From Faecalicatena contorta (GTDB lineage Bacteria; Bacillota; Clostridia; Lachnospirales; Lachnospiraceae), in assembly GCF_021531895.1 (NCBI RefSeq), contig NZ_JAFBIX010000004.1, forward strand, positions 51,532 to 115,531: a DNA stretch of 64,000 nt. The letters are read 5' to 3'. A model generated the notes under the pieces. It did not search any database and was not told where the DNA came from. It saw only the letters and a list, made by a program, of their open reading frames with translations. Below are positions 8,968-17,945 of this stretch, piece by piece. Position 1 is the first letter of the stretch. Each line of letters begins with the position of its first letter. The translations under genes were made by a program, and so were the position numbers.

Positions 8968-10617
8968 ATGGAAGATAGAGATAAAAAAGCTGATGAGATT
9001 GTAGAGGAGACCATGAAAGAAATTTTTGAAGATCTCAACAATTCAGAAGCTTTTCAAGAAACGGAAGATAAAAATGAAGAAATATATATGGATAGCGATG
9101 ATATACCTTCTGATGACGATTCTTCTACAACAGAAGAATTAGAAGAAGATGATGATTTTGAAGATTCAGATGAGGAAGAAGATGATGATCAGGCAGATAT
9201 GGAGGAGAAAGCGGCCAGAAAGAAAAAGCACAAAAAAACTGCTGCAATTATAATTGGAAGCATTTTTTGTGTTTTGCTGCTTATATATGTTGGATTTGCA
9301 ATTTTCTTTAATAATCATTTTATGTTTTATACAAAGATTAACGGTATAGATTTTTCGTTGAAAAATGTTAGTCAGGTAGAAGCATATATGGAACAACAAG
9401 TAAAAGATTATGTTCTGACGTTGGAAGAATCTGATGGTGATAGAGAAGAAATCAATGGTTCTGATATTTCTTTGGAATATGTGCCTGGAGATGAATTAAA
9501 AAAACTTGTGAAAGAGCAGGATAATTTCTTGTGGATTACATCTTTATGGAATCATCCGGAGATTGAAGCAGAAGTTGGTGTGAAATACGATGCAGATGCG
9601 TTGTCTGCTATTATTAGTAATCTTGAGTGCATGAAGGAAGAGAATCAGACAGTTTCTGTAGATGCACATCCGGAATTTCAAAATGATCAATTTGTAGTTG
9701 TCCCTGAGGTTGTGGGGACTCAGATCAATATAGAAGTATTCAGTGAAAAAGTAGAAGAAGCGATTAATGGATTTCAGCCAACACTGGATCTCTATGAGAC
9801 AGGATGTTATATATTGCCTAGATTTCTGTCTGATTCAGAGGAAGTCATTGCTGCAAAAGATGCTATGAACAGTTATCTTGGAGCTAATATTACTTATGAT
9901 TTTAACCCTTATACTGAAGTAGTGGATGCATCTGTTATATCTCAATGGGTGAGTGTGGATGCAGATATGAATGTAACTTTTGATGAAGGGGCTGTCAGGG
10001 CATATGTACAGTCTCTGGCGAATAAGTATGATACCAAAGGAAAACCAAGAAACTTTACTACAGCGACCGGTAATGTGGTAACAGTTGAAGGTGGAAGTTA
10101 TGGATGGAAGATTGATCAGGAAGCAGAGTATAATGCATTGATTGCGAATATTCAAAATGGTGAGACAGTGACAAGAGAGCCTAATTATGTCAGTCGTGCA
10201 GCCAGCCATGAAGGAAATGATGTAGGGAGTACATACGCAGAGGTGGATCTTACTGCACAGCAAATGTATTTTATACAGGATGGTCAGGTGGTTCTACAGT
10301 CTGGTGTTGTAACTGGTAACCCTAATAGAGGAAATGGAACCCCGCAGGGTGTCTATACTCTGGCTTATAAAGCATTAGATCAGACTTTAAGAGGTACAAA
10401 AAAGCCGGATGGAACATATGAATATGAGACTCCGGTGAAATATTGGATGCCGTTTAATGGAGGAATTGGCTTCCATGATGCTACCTGGCAATCGTCATTT
10501 GGAGGATCAAGGTATTTAACAAATGGCTCACATGGGTGTGTGAATTTGCCATATGATGTAGCCGGACAATTGTATAACCTGATATCAGCGGGAACTCCAG
10601 TAGTTTGCCATTATTAA
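8968..10617 (+). CDS. Membrane-anchored L,D-transpeptidase (YkuD domain)
   Basis: This 549-residue predicted cell-wall enzyme forms 3-3 cross-links or links proteins to peptidoglycan. The first 85 or so residues are extremely rich in Asp and Glu and should be cytoplasmic. A short basic patch (KAARKKKHKK) and one membrane helix (about 91-113) follow. The outer part holds the repeat region commonly labelled putative peptidoglycan-binding domain. The C-terminal YkuD catalytic domain contains SHGCVNLP, giving catalytic Cys524 and His522. A GAGGTG site precedes the start, and a TATAAT at 8925-8930 may be the -10 element. The long acidic cytoplasmic tail is unusual. Confidence 0.9.
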   Translation: MEDRDKKADEIVEETMKEIFEDLNNSEAFQETEDKNEEIYMDSDDIPSDDDSSTTEELEEDDDFEDSDEEEDDDQADMEEKAARKKKHKKTAAIIIGSIFCVLLLIYVGFAIFFNNHFMFYTKINGIDFSLKNVSQVEAYMEQQVKDYVLTLEESDGDREEINGSDISLEYVPGDELKKLVKEQDNFLWITSLWNHPEIEAEVGVKYDADALSAIISNLECMKEENQTVSVDAHPEFQNDQFVVVPEVVGTQINIEVFSEKVEEAINGFQPTLDLYETGCYILPRFLSDSEEVIAAKDAMNSYLGANITYDFNPYTEVVDASVISQWVSVDADMNVTFDEGAVRAYVQSLANKYDTKGKPRNFTTATGNVVTVEGGSYGWKIDQEAEYNALIANIQNGETVTREPNYVSRAASHEGNDVGSTYAEVDLTAQQMYFIQDGQVVLQSGVVTGNPNRGNGTPQGVYTLAYKALDQTLRGTKKPDGTYEYETPVKYWMPFNGGIGFHDATWQSSFGGSRYLTNGSHGCVNLPYDVAGQLYNLISAGTPVVCHY

Positions 10618-10648
10618 ATAGAATATTTTGAAGAATGAGGAAAAGACC

Positions 10649-11782
10649 ATGTATGAATTGATAAAAAGAGATGGTCTTGCCAAAAGAGGAAGATTACATA
10701 CAGTGCATGGGGTCATTGAGACCCCTGTATTTATGAATGTGGGAACAGCGGCTGCAATCAAGGGTGCAGTTTCTACGACTGATCTGCAAGAAATTAAAAC
10801 GCAGGTAGAGCTTTCTAATACATATCATCTTCATGTTCGACCTGGAGATGAAGTGGTGAAAAAGTTAGGAGGACTTCATAAGTTTATGGTCTGGGACAAG
10901 CCGATTTTGACCGATTCCGGCGGATTCCAGGTTTTTTCTCTGGCAGGACTTAGAAGAATTAAAGAAGAAGGTGTTTATTTTAATTCTCATATTGATGGAA
11001 GAAAGATCTTCATGGGACCGGAGCAGAGTATGCAGATTCAATCGAATCTGGCCTCTACCATTGCCATGGCATTTGATGAGTGCCCTTCAAGTGTAGCGGA
11101 AAAAGAGTATATTGAAAATTCTGTAGACAGAACAACACGATGGCTGAAACGGTGTAAAGAAGAGATGGATAGGCTGAATCAACTGCCGGATACGATTAAT
11201 CAACATCAGATGTTATTTGGAATTAATCAGGGTGGTATTTATGAAGATATCCGTATTCGTCATGCACAGGAAATTGCAGAATTGAATCTTGATGGATATG
11301 CTGTCGGAGGGCTGGCTGTTGGAGAGTCTCACGAAGATATGTATCGAATTCTGGATGCAGTTGTTCCGTATCTTCCGGTAGATAAGCCAACCTATCTTAT
11401 GGGGGTAGGAACTCCGGTGAATATATTAGAAGCTGTTGATCGTGGTGTTGATTTTTTTGACTGTGTTTATCCAAGCAGGAATGGCCGCCATGGGCATGTA
11501 TATACCAATCAAGGTAAACTTAATCTATTTAATGCAAAATATGAGTTGGATGACAGTCCAGTAGAAGAAGGTTGCCAATGCCCTGCATGTCGTACTTATT
11601 CTCGGGCATATATCAGACATTTGCTGAAGGCAAAAGAGATGCTGGGGATGCGCTTATGCGTACTTCACAATTTGTATTTCTACAATACAATGATGGAAGA
11701 GATTCGTCAGGCCATTGATGAAGGAAATTATCAGGAGTATAAAAAAAGAAAAATTGCCAGTATGTTGAAAAAAGAAGCATAA
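10649..11782 (+). CDS. tgt: Queuine/preQ1 tRNA-guanine transglycosylase
   Basis: This 377-residue enzyme exchanges guanine-34 of GUN-anticodon tRNAs for preQ1, a step to queuosine. Motifs include LTDSGGFQVFSL (with the catalytic Asp region), GGLAVGESHEDM, and DCVYPSRNGRHGHVYT with the second catalytic Asp. The zinc site is CQCPACRTYSRAYIRHL. A TTG at 10628 would extend the frame, but GAGGAAAAG directly before the ATG at 10649, plus the family N terminus, favour the ATG. It precedes yajC, as in many bacteria. Confidence 0.95.
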   Translation: MYELIKRDGLAKRGRLHTVHGVIETPVFMNVGTAAAIKGAVSTTDLQEIKTQVELSNTYHLHVRPGDEVVKKLGGLHKFMVWDKPILTDSGGFQVFSLAGLRRIKEEGVYFNSHIDGRKIFMGPEQSMQIQSNLASTIAMAFDECPSSVAEKEYIENSVDRTTRWLKRCKEEMDRLNQLPDTINQHQMLFGINQGGIYEDIRIRHAQEIAELNLDGYAVGGLAVGESHEDMYRILDAVVPYLPVDKPTYLMGVGTPVNILEAVDRGVDFFDCVYPSRNGRHGHVYTNQGKLNLFNAKYELDDSPVEEGCQCPACRTYSRAYIRHLLKAKEMLGMRLCVLHNLYFYNTMMEEIRQAIDEGNYQEYKKRKIASMLKKEA

Positions 11783-11871
11783 AAAATGATGAATTCAAGA
11801 AAATTACTTGATGAAAGTTGCAATATTGTGTATGATAGCAATAGTGTTTAAAGATATTAGGAGGAATTAAT

Positions 11872-12177
11872 ATGTACGCATTAGCATCACAAAGTTCAGG
11901 TGGAAGCTGGGTATTACTGATTATTGTATATGCAGTTATTTTTGGTGGTTTTTGGTTTATTTTTATAAGGCCACAGAAAAAGGAGCAGAAAAGAGTTCAG
12001 GCAATGATCTCAGAGATGGAAGTCGGAGATACAGTATTGACAACAAGTGGTTTCTATGGTGTTATTATTGATATCAGCGAAGAAGATGTCATTGTAGAAT
12101 TCGGAAGCAACAGGAATTGCCGTATCCCAATGCAGAAAGCAGCAATAGCACAAGTAGAAAAAGCTTCAGCAGAATAA
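11872..12177 (+). CDS. yajC: Preprotein translocase subunit YajC
   Basis: This 101-residue inner-membrane protein is an accessory of the Sec translocon. A single N-terminal membrane helix (about residues 14-32) is followed by FIRPQKKEQKR, the signature at the membrane border, and a small cytoplasmic domain with GDTVLTTSGFYGVI. AGGAGGAATTAAT precedes the ATG. It follows tgt, the standard context, but secD and secF are not next to it here. A terminator comes directly after. Confidence 0.94.
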   Translation: MYALASQSSGGSWVLLIIVYAVIFGGFWFIFIRPQKKEQKRVQAMISEMEVGDTVLTTSGFYGVIIDISEEDVIVEFGSNRNCRIPMQKAAIAQVEKASAE

Positions 12178-12188
12178 AAGGAAAACGT

Positions 12189-12221
12189 AAAAAGACCCTT
12201 AATCAAAAGGGGTCTTTTTTT
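12189..12221 (+). terminator. Intrinsic terminator after yajC
   Basis: A GACCC/GGGTC stem extended by A-T pairs is followed by seven T residues, 12 bases after the yajC stop codon. Confidence 0.8.
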
Positions 12222-12330
12222 GTTGCTTTGAAGGAGGTGCGAAAGGATTTTTGGGAAAATTCCTGTTCCCCTGTAGATTGCACAAAATTAGATACATAGC
12301 TTTAAATGATAATTACTGTCTATAATCCCA

Positions 12331-12359
12331 TTGATATTTTTTTCACAAGATAATATACT
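12331..12359 (+). promoter_or_regulatory. Predicted sigma-A promoter of pflBA
   Basis: TTGATA (12331-12336) and TATACT (12354-12359) are separated by 17 bases, about 48 bases before the pflB start. The 110 bases between the yajC terminator and this promoter show no other clear signal, and I saw no obvious Rex-type operator. Confidence 0.65.
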
Positions 12360-12406
12360 GTGCGGGCAAACGGTAATAAGTAGAGAAAGAAAGGGGATAA
12401 AAGTCA

Positions 12407-14659
12407 ATGAGACAATGTGAACAGTGGATAGGATTTGAAGGCAAAAATTGGAGAAATTCTGTTGACGTCCGTGATTTTATTCAGAATAATTACAAACCTT
12501 ATGAAGGAGATGAGTCTTTTCTGGTTGGTCCGACAGATGCAACGAATCAGTTATGGGGTAAGTTGCAGGAACTGCAAAAAGAAGAGCGTGCAAAGGGCGG
12601 CGTTCTTGATATGGAGACAGAGATTGTATCAGGACTTACTGCATATGGACCTGGCTACATTAGTGAAGAGTTAAAGGATTTGGAAAAGGTGGTAGGCCTG
12701 CAGACAGATAAACCTCTTAAGAGAGCATTTATGCCTTATGGGGGAATCAAGATGGCAGAGCAGGCTTGTACTACCTATGGGTATCAACCAAGCGAGAAGC
12801 TTCATGAGATTTTTACAAAATATCATAAAACACATAATCAGGGAGTATTTGATATCTATACACCTGAGATGAAGAAGGCGCGTCATAATAAGATTATAAC
12901 AGGTCTTCCGGACACATATGGAAGAGGACGTATTGTTGGTGATTATCGTCGAGTAGCTTTGTATGGTATTGATTTTCTGATTGAGAAGAAACATTATGAT
13001 TTTGAGCGTTACGCAAGACATGGAATGAAAGGAACGGATTTCCGCCTTCGTGAAGAGATTGCAGATCAGATCCGTGCTTTGGAGCAGATGAAAGAAATGG
13101 CAGCTGTATATGGATTCGATATTTCTAAACCTGCGAAAGATGCAAAGGAAGCAGTACAGTGGTTGTATTTTGGATATCTTGCAGCAATCAAGACTCAGAA
13201 TGGTGCGGCCATGAGTGTTGGGCGTATTTCTACTTTCCTGGACATTTATATTGAAAGAGATCTTCAGAATGGAACTTTGACAGAAGCGGAAGCACAGGAA
13301 TTAATTGACCATATGGTCATGAAATTCAGAATGGTTAAATTCGCAAGAATTCCTTCTTATAATGAATTGTTCTCTGGAGACCCGGTATGGGCAACTCTGG
13401 AAGTGGCAGGTCTGGGACAGGATGGACGTTCTATGGTAACAAAGAATGACTACCGTTTCCTCCATACATTGGAAAATATGGGACCATCACCAGAGCCGAA
13501 CCTGACGGTTCTCTATTCTGAGAGATTGCCTGAAAACTTCAAGAAGTATGCAGCGCATATTTCCGTGACGACCAGTTCTATTCAGTATGAAAATGATGAT
13601 GTAATGCGTCCGGTATGGGGAGATGATTACAGTATCTGTTGTTGCGTATCTGCGACTCAGACCGGAAAAGAGATTCAGTTCTTTGGTGCACGTGCGAACC
13701 TCGCAAAATGCCTGTTATATGCAATTAACGGTGGTATCGATGAAAAATCAAAACAGCAGGTAGGACCGGCATATCAGCCGATTACAGCTGAATATCTTGA
13801 CTATGATGAAGTAATGGAAAAATATGATGCAATGATGGAATGGCTGTCAAAATTATATGTAGATACCTTGAATATGATTCATTATATGCATGATAAGTAT
13901 TACTATGAAGCAGCTGAAATGGCGTTGATTGATACAGATGTCAGACGTACATTTGCAACAGGAATTGCAGGATTCTCACATGTGGTAGATTCTCTGAGTG
14001 CTATTAAGTATGCGAAAGTAAAAGTGCTTCGTGATGAGAATGGTCTTGCCATAGGATTTGAGCCAGAAGGAGAATTCCCAAGATACGGGAATGATGATGA
14101 CCGTGCCGATGATATTGCAATCTGGATTCTGAAGACATTTATGCATAAACTGAGCAAATGCCATACATACAGAGATTCTGAACCAACAACTTCTATTCTT
14201 ACGATTACATCCAATGTTGTATACGGTAAGGCAACAGGATCTCTCCCAGACGGAAGAAAAGCTGGTGAGCCGCTTGCGCCAGGTGCCAACCCATCTTATG
14301 GTGCGGAAAAGAACGGACTTCTTGCATCATTGAATTCTGTAGCTAAGCTTCCATATGAACTTGCGCTGGATGGTATATCTAATACACAGACCATTAGTCC
14401 AGGTGCGCTGGGACACGATGACAAAGAGCGTACAGAGAATCTGGTAAATGTAATGGATGGATATTTCAGACAAGGAGCTCATCATCTGAACGTGAACGTA
14501 TTTGGTACAGAGAAATTGATTGACGCTATGGAGCATCCGGAAAAACCAGAATATGCTAATTTCACGATCCGAGTATCAGGATATGCTGTAAAATTCATTG
14601 ACCTGACACGTGAGCAGCAGATGGATGTTATTGCAAGAACATGCCATAAGGAAATGTAA
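12407..14659 (+). CDS. pflB: Pyruvate formate-lyase (formate C-acetyltransferase)
   Basis: This 750-residue glycyl-radical enzyme converts pyruvate and CoA to formate and acetyl-CoA, a core anaerobic fermentation step. The active-site cysteine pair is C412-C413 in [11 protein letters not shown]; an extra Cys411 precedes it. The C-terminal glycyl-radical motif RVSGYAVKF places the radical on Gly725. The length matches true PFL rather than diol or glycerol dehydratases. It has its own promoter and AAAGGGG site, and the activase follows after 47 bases. Its presence marks an anaerobic metabolism. Confidence 0.97.
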   Translation: MRQCEQWIGFEGKNWRNSVDVRDFIQNNYKPYEGDESFLVGPTDATNQLWGKLQELQKEERAKGGVLDMETEIVSGLTAYGPGYISEELKDLEKVVGLQTDKPLKRAFMPYGGIKMAEQACTTYGYQPSEKLHEIFTKYHKTHNQGVFDIYTPEMKKARHNKIITGLPDTYGRGRIVGDYRRVALYGIDFLIEKKHYDFERYARHGMKGTDFRLREEIADQIRALEQMKEMAAVYGFDISKPAKDAKEAVQWLYFGYLAAIKTQNGAAMSVGRISTFLDIYIERDLQNGTLTEAEAQELIDHMVMKFRMVKFARIPSYNELFSGDPVWATLEVAGLGQDGRSMVTKNDYRFLHTLENMGPSPEPNLTVLYSERLPENFKKYAAHISVTTSSIQYENDDVMRPVWGDDYSICCCVSATQTGKEIQFFGARANLAKCLLYAINGGIDEKSKQQVGPAYQPITAEYLDYDEVMEKYDAMMEWLSKLYVDTLNMIHYMHDKYYYEAAEMALIDTDVRRTFATGIAGFSHVVDSLSAIKYAKVKVLRDENGLAIGFEPEGEFPRYGNDDDRADDIAIWILKTFMHKLSKCHTYRDSEPTTSILTITSNVVYGKATGSLPDGRKAGEPLAPGANPSYGAEKNGLLASLNSVAKLPYELALDGISNTQTISPGALGHDDKERTENLVNVMDGYFRQGAHHLNVNVFGTEKLIDAMEHPEKPEYANFTIRVSGYAVKFIDLTREQQMDVIARTCHKEM

Positions 14660-14706
14660 TTATATACAAATGTAAACTTGAAACTATGGTTAAAAAGGGC
14701 AAGATA

Positions 14707-15441
14707 ATGACAAAAGGATATGTTCATTCTTTGGAAAGCTTTGGATCTGTAGATGGACCAGGCGTCCGATTTGTGATATTTACGGCCGGCTGTGCCATGC
14801 GCTGCCAGTTCTGTCATAATCCGGATACCTGGAATCTGCAGTCGGGGACGATCTATACAGCAGACGAACTGATTGAAAGGGCATTAAGATACCGTTCTTA
14901 CTGGGGAAGTACGGGAGGTATTACCGTCAGTGGAGGAGAACCCCTCTTGCAAATAGATTTTTTGTCAGAGTTATTTCAGAAGGCGAAAGCAAAAGGAATT
15001 CACACAACGTTGGATACCAGCGGTAATCCATTTACAAGAGAAGAGCCATTCTTTGACAAATTTCAAAAACTCATGGAGTACACCGATTTGATTCTGTTGG
15101 ACGTTAAGCATATAGATGATGAGCAGCATAGAATCCTCACCGGATGTACTAATGAAAATATTTTGGACCTGGCGAAGTACTTGTCTGATATTAAAAAACC
15201 AGTCTGGATCAGACACGTATTAGTACCAGAACGAAATGATAAAGACGAGTATCTGATGAAACTACATCAATTTATTGAAACACTTGATAATGTAGAAAAA
15301 GTAGAAGTACTTCCATACCATACTTTAGGAGTATACAAATGGAAAGAACTTGGAATAGAATATGAGTTGAAAGATATTGCTCCGCCAACACAGGAGCGGA
15401 TAAAGAATGCAAATCTGATATTGGGGACGGAGGAAATTTAA
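14707..15441 (+). CDS. pflA: Pyruvate formate-lyase-activating enzyme (radical SAM)
   Basis: This 244-residue radical SAM enzyme generates the glycyl radical on PflB. The [4Fe-4S] motif is CAMRCQFCHNPDTW (CX3CX2C), and GGITVSGGEPLLQ is the SAM-binding GGE stretch. The length is typical for a PflA without the extra ferredoxin domain. An upstream ATG at 14686 has no ribosome binding site, while AAAAAGGG sits 7 bases before the ATG at 14707, so the latter is chosen. Its stop codon lies inside a perfect palindrome. Confidence 0.95.
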   Translation: MTKGYVHSLESFGSVDGPGVRFVIFTAGCAMRCQFCHNPDTWNLQSGTIYTADELIERALRYRSYWGSTGGITVSGGEPLLQIDFLSELFQKAKAKGIHTTLDTSGNPFTREEPFFDKFQKLMEYTDLILLDVKHIDDEQHRILTGCTNENILDLAKYLSDIKKPVWIRHVLVPERNDKDEYLMKLHQFIETLDNVEKVEVLPYHTLGVYKWKELGIEYELKDIAPPTQERIKNANLILGTEEI

Positions 15442-15458
15442 ATTTCCTCCGTCCCCAA
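15421..15458. repeat. Perfect 38-bp palindrome over the pflA stop codon (terminator-like)
   Basis: Two 19-base arms (TTGGGGACGGAGGAAATTT and its exact complement) meet with no spacer. The sequence starts inside the last pflA codons and includes the stop at 15439-15441. The GGGGACG...CGTCCCC core resembles the hairpins at 17900 and 56121. It can act as a terminator-like hairpin or be a REP-like element. Confidence 0.8.
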
Positions 15459-15523
15459 TTAAATATTCTTACATCTTTGAGCATAAAGTATTGTGATAAG
15501 AATGAGAGCGTGTAGGAATTGGA

Positions 15524-16555
15524 ATGAAGAAGCAGAGGATTATTGTGATGTTGTGTCTGATAGTTATGGTGAGTGGCATATATAGTTATCAGATATCGCA
15601 ATCGAGAACTGTAGAGACTGTGGATTTGATGAAGGATGAGAATAAAACTTTTATTCAGTGGGTGGAATTTAATGTAACTTGTGATGCAATGAAACAGGCC
15701 TATGAATACGATGTAAAGACTTATGGGGAGAAGATTCATCTGAACTGGGTGGAGCTATTGGCATATTTGGGGGCAAAATATGGTGGTGATTTTTCAAATT
15801 ATCAATCAAAGGATATGAAAGAAATCGCAGATTTGTTAGTCGAGGGAAAGATTTCAGTTAATGAACTGTCAAAAAATATGCAGTATTTTGACTATTACCG
15901 GGAAGCTTATGGTGCTGTGCTGGATGGCTTGGTAGGGGTCTATGAGATGGAACAGCCTAAAGAAGATAAAACAACTGAAAAGGTTTGGAAAAAAGTATAT
16001 GGTCTTAAAGGGTTTCACCCTATTGCAAAAGGATTCCCATATTCTGATTATGATGATTTTGGGGTGTCTAGAAGTTATGGATATCAGAGAAATCATCTGG
16101 GACATGATATGATGGGGCAAGTCGGAACACCGGTGATTGCGGTGGAATCAGGGTATGTGGAAGAGCTTGGATGGAATCAATATGGTGGATGGCGTGTCGG
16201 AATCAATAGCTTTGATGGCAGACGTTACTATTATTATGCACATCTCAGGCAGAACCGTCCTTATGCGGAGGGATTAAAAAAAGGAGATATTGTGCAGGCA
16301 GGAGATGTCATTGGATATATTGGAAGGACTGGATACAGTACAGAAGAAAATGTAAATAACATTGATGAATATCATTTGCATTTTGGTCTTCAATTAATAT
16401 TTGATGAATCACAGCGAGAAGGAGATAATGAGATCTGGATCAATTGTTATGAATTGGTCAGATTTCTTTATCAGCATCAGTCAGAAGTGCAACGAAATGA
16501 TGAGACGAAAGAATGGACGCGATTATATCAGATGAAAGACCCTGCTATTGAGTAA
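15524..16555 (+). CDS. M23-family peptidoglycan endopeptidase, membrane-anchored
   Basis: This 343-residue predicted secreted or membrane-anchored LytM-type metallopeptidase has a hydrophobic N-terminal segment (about residues 5-22) that serves as a signal or anchor. The zinc-binding motifs are HLGHDMMG (HxxxD) and YHLHFGL (HxH), both in the C-terminal half, with YYYAHL and GYIGRTGYS between them as in active M23 enzymes. The N-terminal 130 residues resemble nothing I recognise. It probably cuts peptide cross-links in the wall. The start has AGGAATTGG upstream. Its neighbours are unrelated metabolic genes. Confidence 0.88.
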   Translation: MKKQRIIVMLCLIVMVSGIYSYQISQSRTVETVDLMKDENKTFIQWVEFNVTCDAMKQAYEYDVKTYGEKIHLNWVELLAYLGAKYGGDFSNYQSKDMKEIADLLVEGKISVNELSKNMQYFDYYREAYGAVLDGLVGVYEMEQPKEDKTTEKVWKKVYGLKGFHPIAKGFPYSDYDDFGVSRSYGYQRNHLGHDMMGQVGTPVIAVESGYVEELGWNQYGGWRVGINSFDGRRYYYYAHLRQNRPYAEGLKKGDIVQAGDVIGYIGRTGYSTEENVNNIDEYHLHFGLQLIFDESQREGDNEIWINCYELVRFLYQHQSEVQRNDETKEWTRLYQMKDPAIE

Positions 16556-16705
16556 TGTAAAGATGAAAAGGATTTTACTGATTGAATTTGCATAAATATA
16601 CTTGACTTACATTATAATTATAAACAATTTCTGATAAATATCTATTTCTAAGATGTAAAAACTGCATGAATCGACATTGAATCGACAATTTAGTCAATTA
16701 AAGTC

Positions 16706-16734
16706 TTGAAACATGAATAGAAATAAGATAATAT
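16706..16734 (+). promoter_or_regulatory. Predicted sigma-A promoter of leuB
   Basis: TTGAAA (16706-16711) and TAATAT (16729-16734) are spaced by 17 bases, 39 bases before the chosen leuB start. No T-box or leader-peptide structure is visible in the 218-base gap. Confidence 0.55.
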
Positions 16735-16773
16735 AAGTGGTAAAGATTTTTTGTCTTAGGAAGGATGAGAATT

Positions 16774-17856
16774 ATGAATCTGAAAATTGGAGTTATTAAA
16801 GGGGATGGAATCGGACCGGAGATTGTAGCGGAAGCCATGAAAGTGTTGGATAAAGTTGCAGAAGTATACGGACATACCTGTGACTACACACAACTTTTAA
16901 TGGGAGGAGCATCTATAGATGTACATGGGGAGCCGCTTACAGATGAGACAGTAGCAACGGCGAAATCCTGTGATGCAGTGTTGATGGGATCCATTGGGGG
17001 AGATGCCAAGACTTCACCATGGTATCAGTTGGAACCATCCAAAAGACCTGAAGCAGGCCTTTTAAGAATTCGCAAGGAACTGAATCTATTTGCTAACTTA
17101 AGACCTGCAATTTTGTACGATGAATTAAAAGGTGCATGCCCGTTAAAAGAAGAGATTACAGAAGGTGGTTTTGACCTGATGATCATGAGAGAATTGACGG
17201 GTGGTCTCTATTTCGGTGAAAGAAAGACTGTTGAAAAAAATGGCGTTATGACGGCGTACGATTCCCTTACATATAATGAAAATGAGATTCGTCGTATTGC
17301 CAAACGTGGTTTTGATATTGCGATGAAAAGAAGAAAAAAAGTGACCAGTGTTGATAAGGCAAATGTGTTAGATTCTTCCAGACTCTGGAGAAAAATTGTA
17401 GAAGAAGTTGCCACAGAATATCCAGAAGTGACATTGGAACATATGTTAGTTGATAACTGTGCAATGCAGCTTGTAAAAGATCCAAAACAGTTTGACGTAG
17501 TACTGACAGAAAATATGTTTGGCGATATTCTGTCTGACGAAGCAAGTATGGTTACTGGATCCATCGGAATGCTTGCAAGTGCAAGCCTTAACGAGACCAA
17601 ATTCGGTCTTTACGAACCAAGCGGTGGATCTGCACCAGATATTGCGGGTAAAGGAATTGCCAATCCGATTGCAACCATTCTATCTGCAGCTATGATGCTA
17701 CGCTTCAGTTTTGATTTAGATCAGGAAGCAGATGCAATTGAAGCAGCAGTCCAAAAAGTGCTGAAAAAAGGATATCGGACCATTGATATTATGTCTGATG
17801 GAAAGAAACAAATCGGTACAGTCGAGATGGGAGATCTGATTGCAAGTTACATTTAG
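16774..17856 (+). CDS. leuB: 3-isopropylmalate dehydrogenase
   Basis: This 360-residue NAD-dependent decarboxylating dehydrogenase catalyses the third step of leucine synthesis. Family motifs are KGDGIGPEIV near the N terminus, FANLRPA, TVDKANVL-like TSVDKANVLDSSRLW, and the NAD-site stretch EPSGGSAPDIAGKGIANP. AGGAAGG runs directly into an ATG at 16765, so the ATG at 16774, nine bases downstream, is the better start. leuA and leuCD are not adjacent; it is joined instead to ilvD and ilvB. Confidence 0.95.
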   Translation: MNLKIGVIKGDGIGPEIVAEAMKVLDKVAEVYGHTCDYTQLLMGGASIDVHGEPLTDETVATAKSCDAVLMGSIGGDAKTSPWYQLEPSKRPEAGLLRIRKELNLFANLRPAILYDELKGACPLKEEITEGGFDLMIMRELTGGLYFGERKTVEKNGVMTAYDSLTYNENEIRRIAKRGFDIAMKRRKKVTSVDKANVLDSSRLWRKIVEEVATEYPEVTLEHMLVDNCAMQLVKDPKQFDVVLTENMFGDILSDEASMVTGSIGMLASASLNETKFGLYEPSGGSAPDIAGKGIANPIATILSAAMMLRFSFDLDQEADAIEAAVQKVLKKGYRTIDIMSDGKKQIGTVEMGDLIASYI

Positions 17857-17933
17857 GTACAGGGCATTTAACATTTAGGTACACCACAAAATTAATATAG
17901 GGACGTAGTATTTTTTAAAAATACTACGTCCCC
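17850..17933 (+). repeat. GGGACGTAGTA hairpin repeat, copy 1
   Basis: The block starts at the leuB stop with two copies of ACATTTAGGTACA (17850-17862 and 17871-17883). It continues with GGTACACCACA and ends in a near-perfect hairpin (GGGACGTAGTATTTTT and its complement, 17900-17932). The hairpin finishes directly before the AGGAGGA of ilvD. The same parts, in the same order, occur on the opposite strand at 56121-56186. Confidence 0.8.
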
Positions 17934-17945
17934 AGGAGGATAGAT

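Noticed and set aside
12222..12406. Rex-type redox operator before pflB
   Set aside because: No TTGTTAA-N4-TTAACAA-like palindrome is present.
16556..16773. T-box or leucine leader expected before leuB-ilvD-ilvB
   Set aside because: No T-box consensus (AGGGTGG), terminator hairpin or Leu-rich leader peptide was found; only a sigma-A-like promoter is visible.
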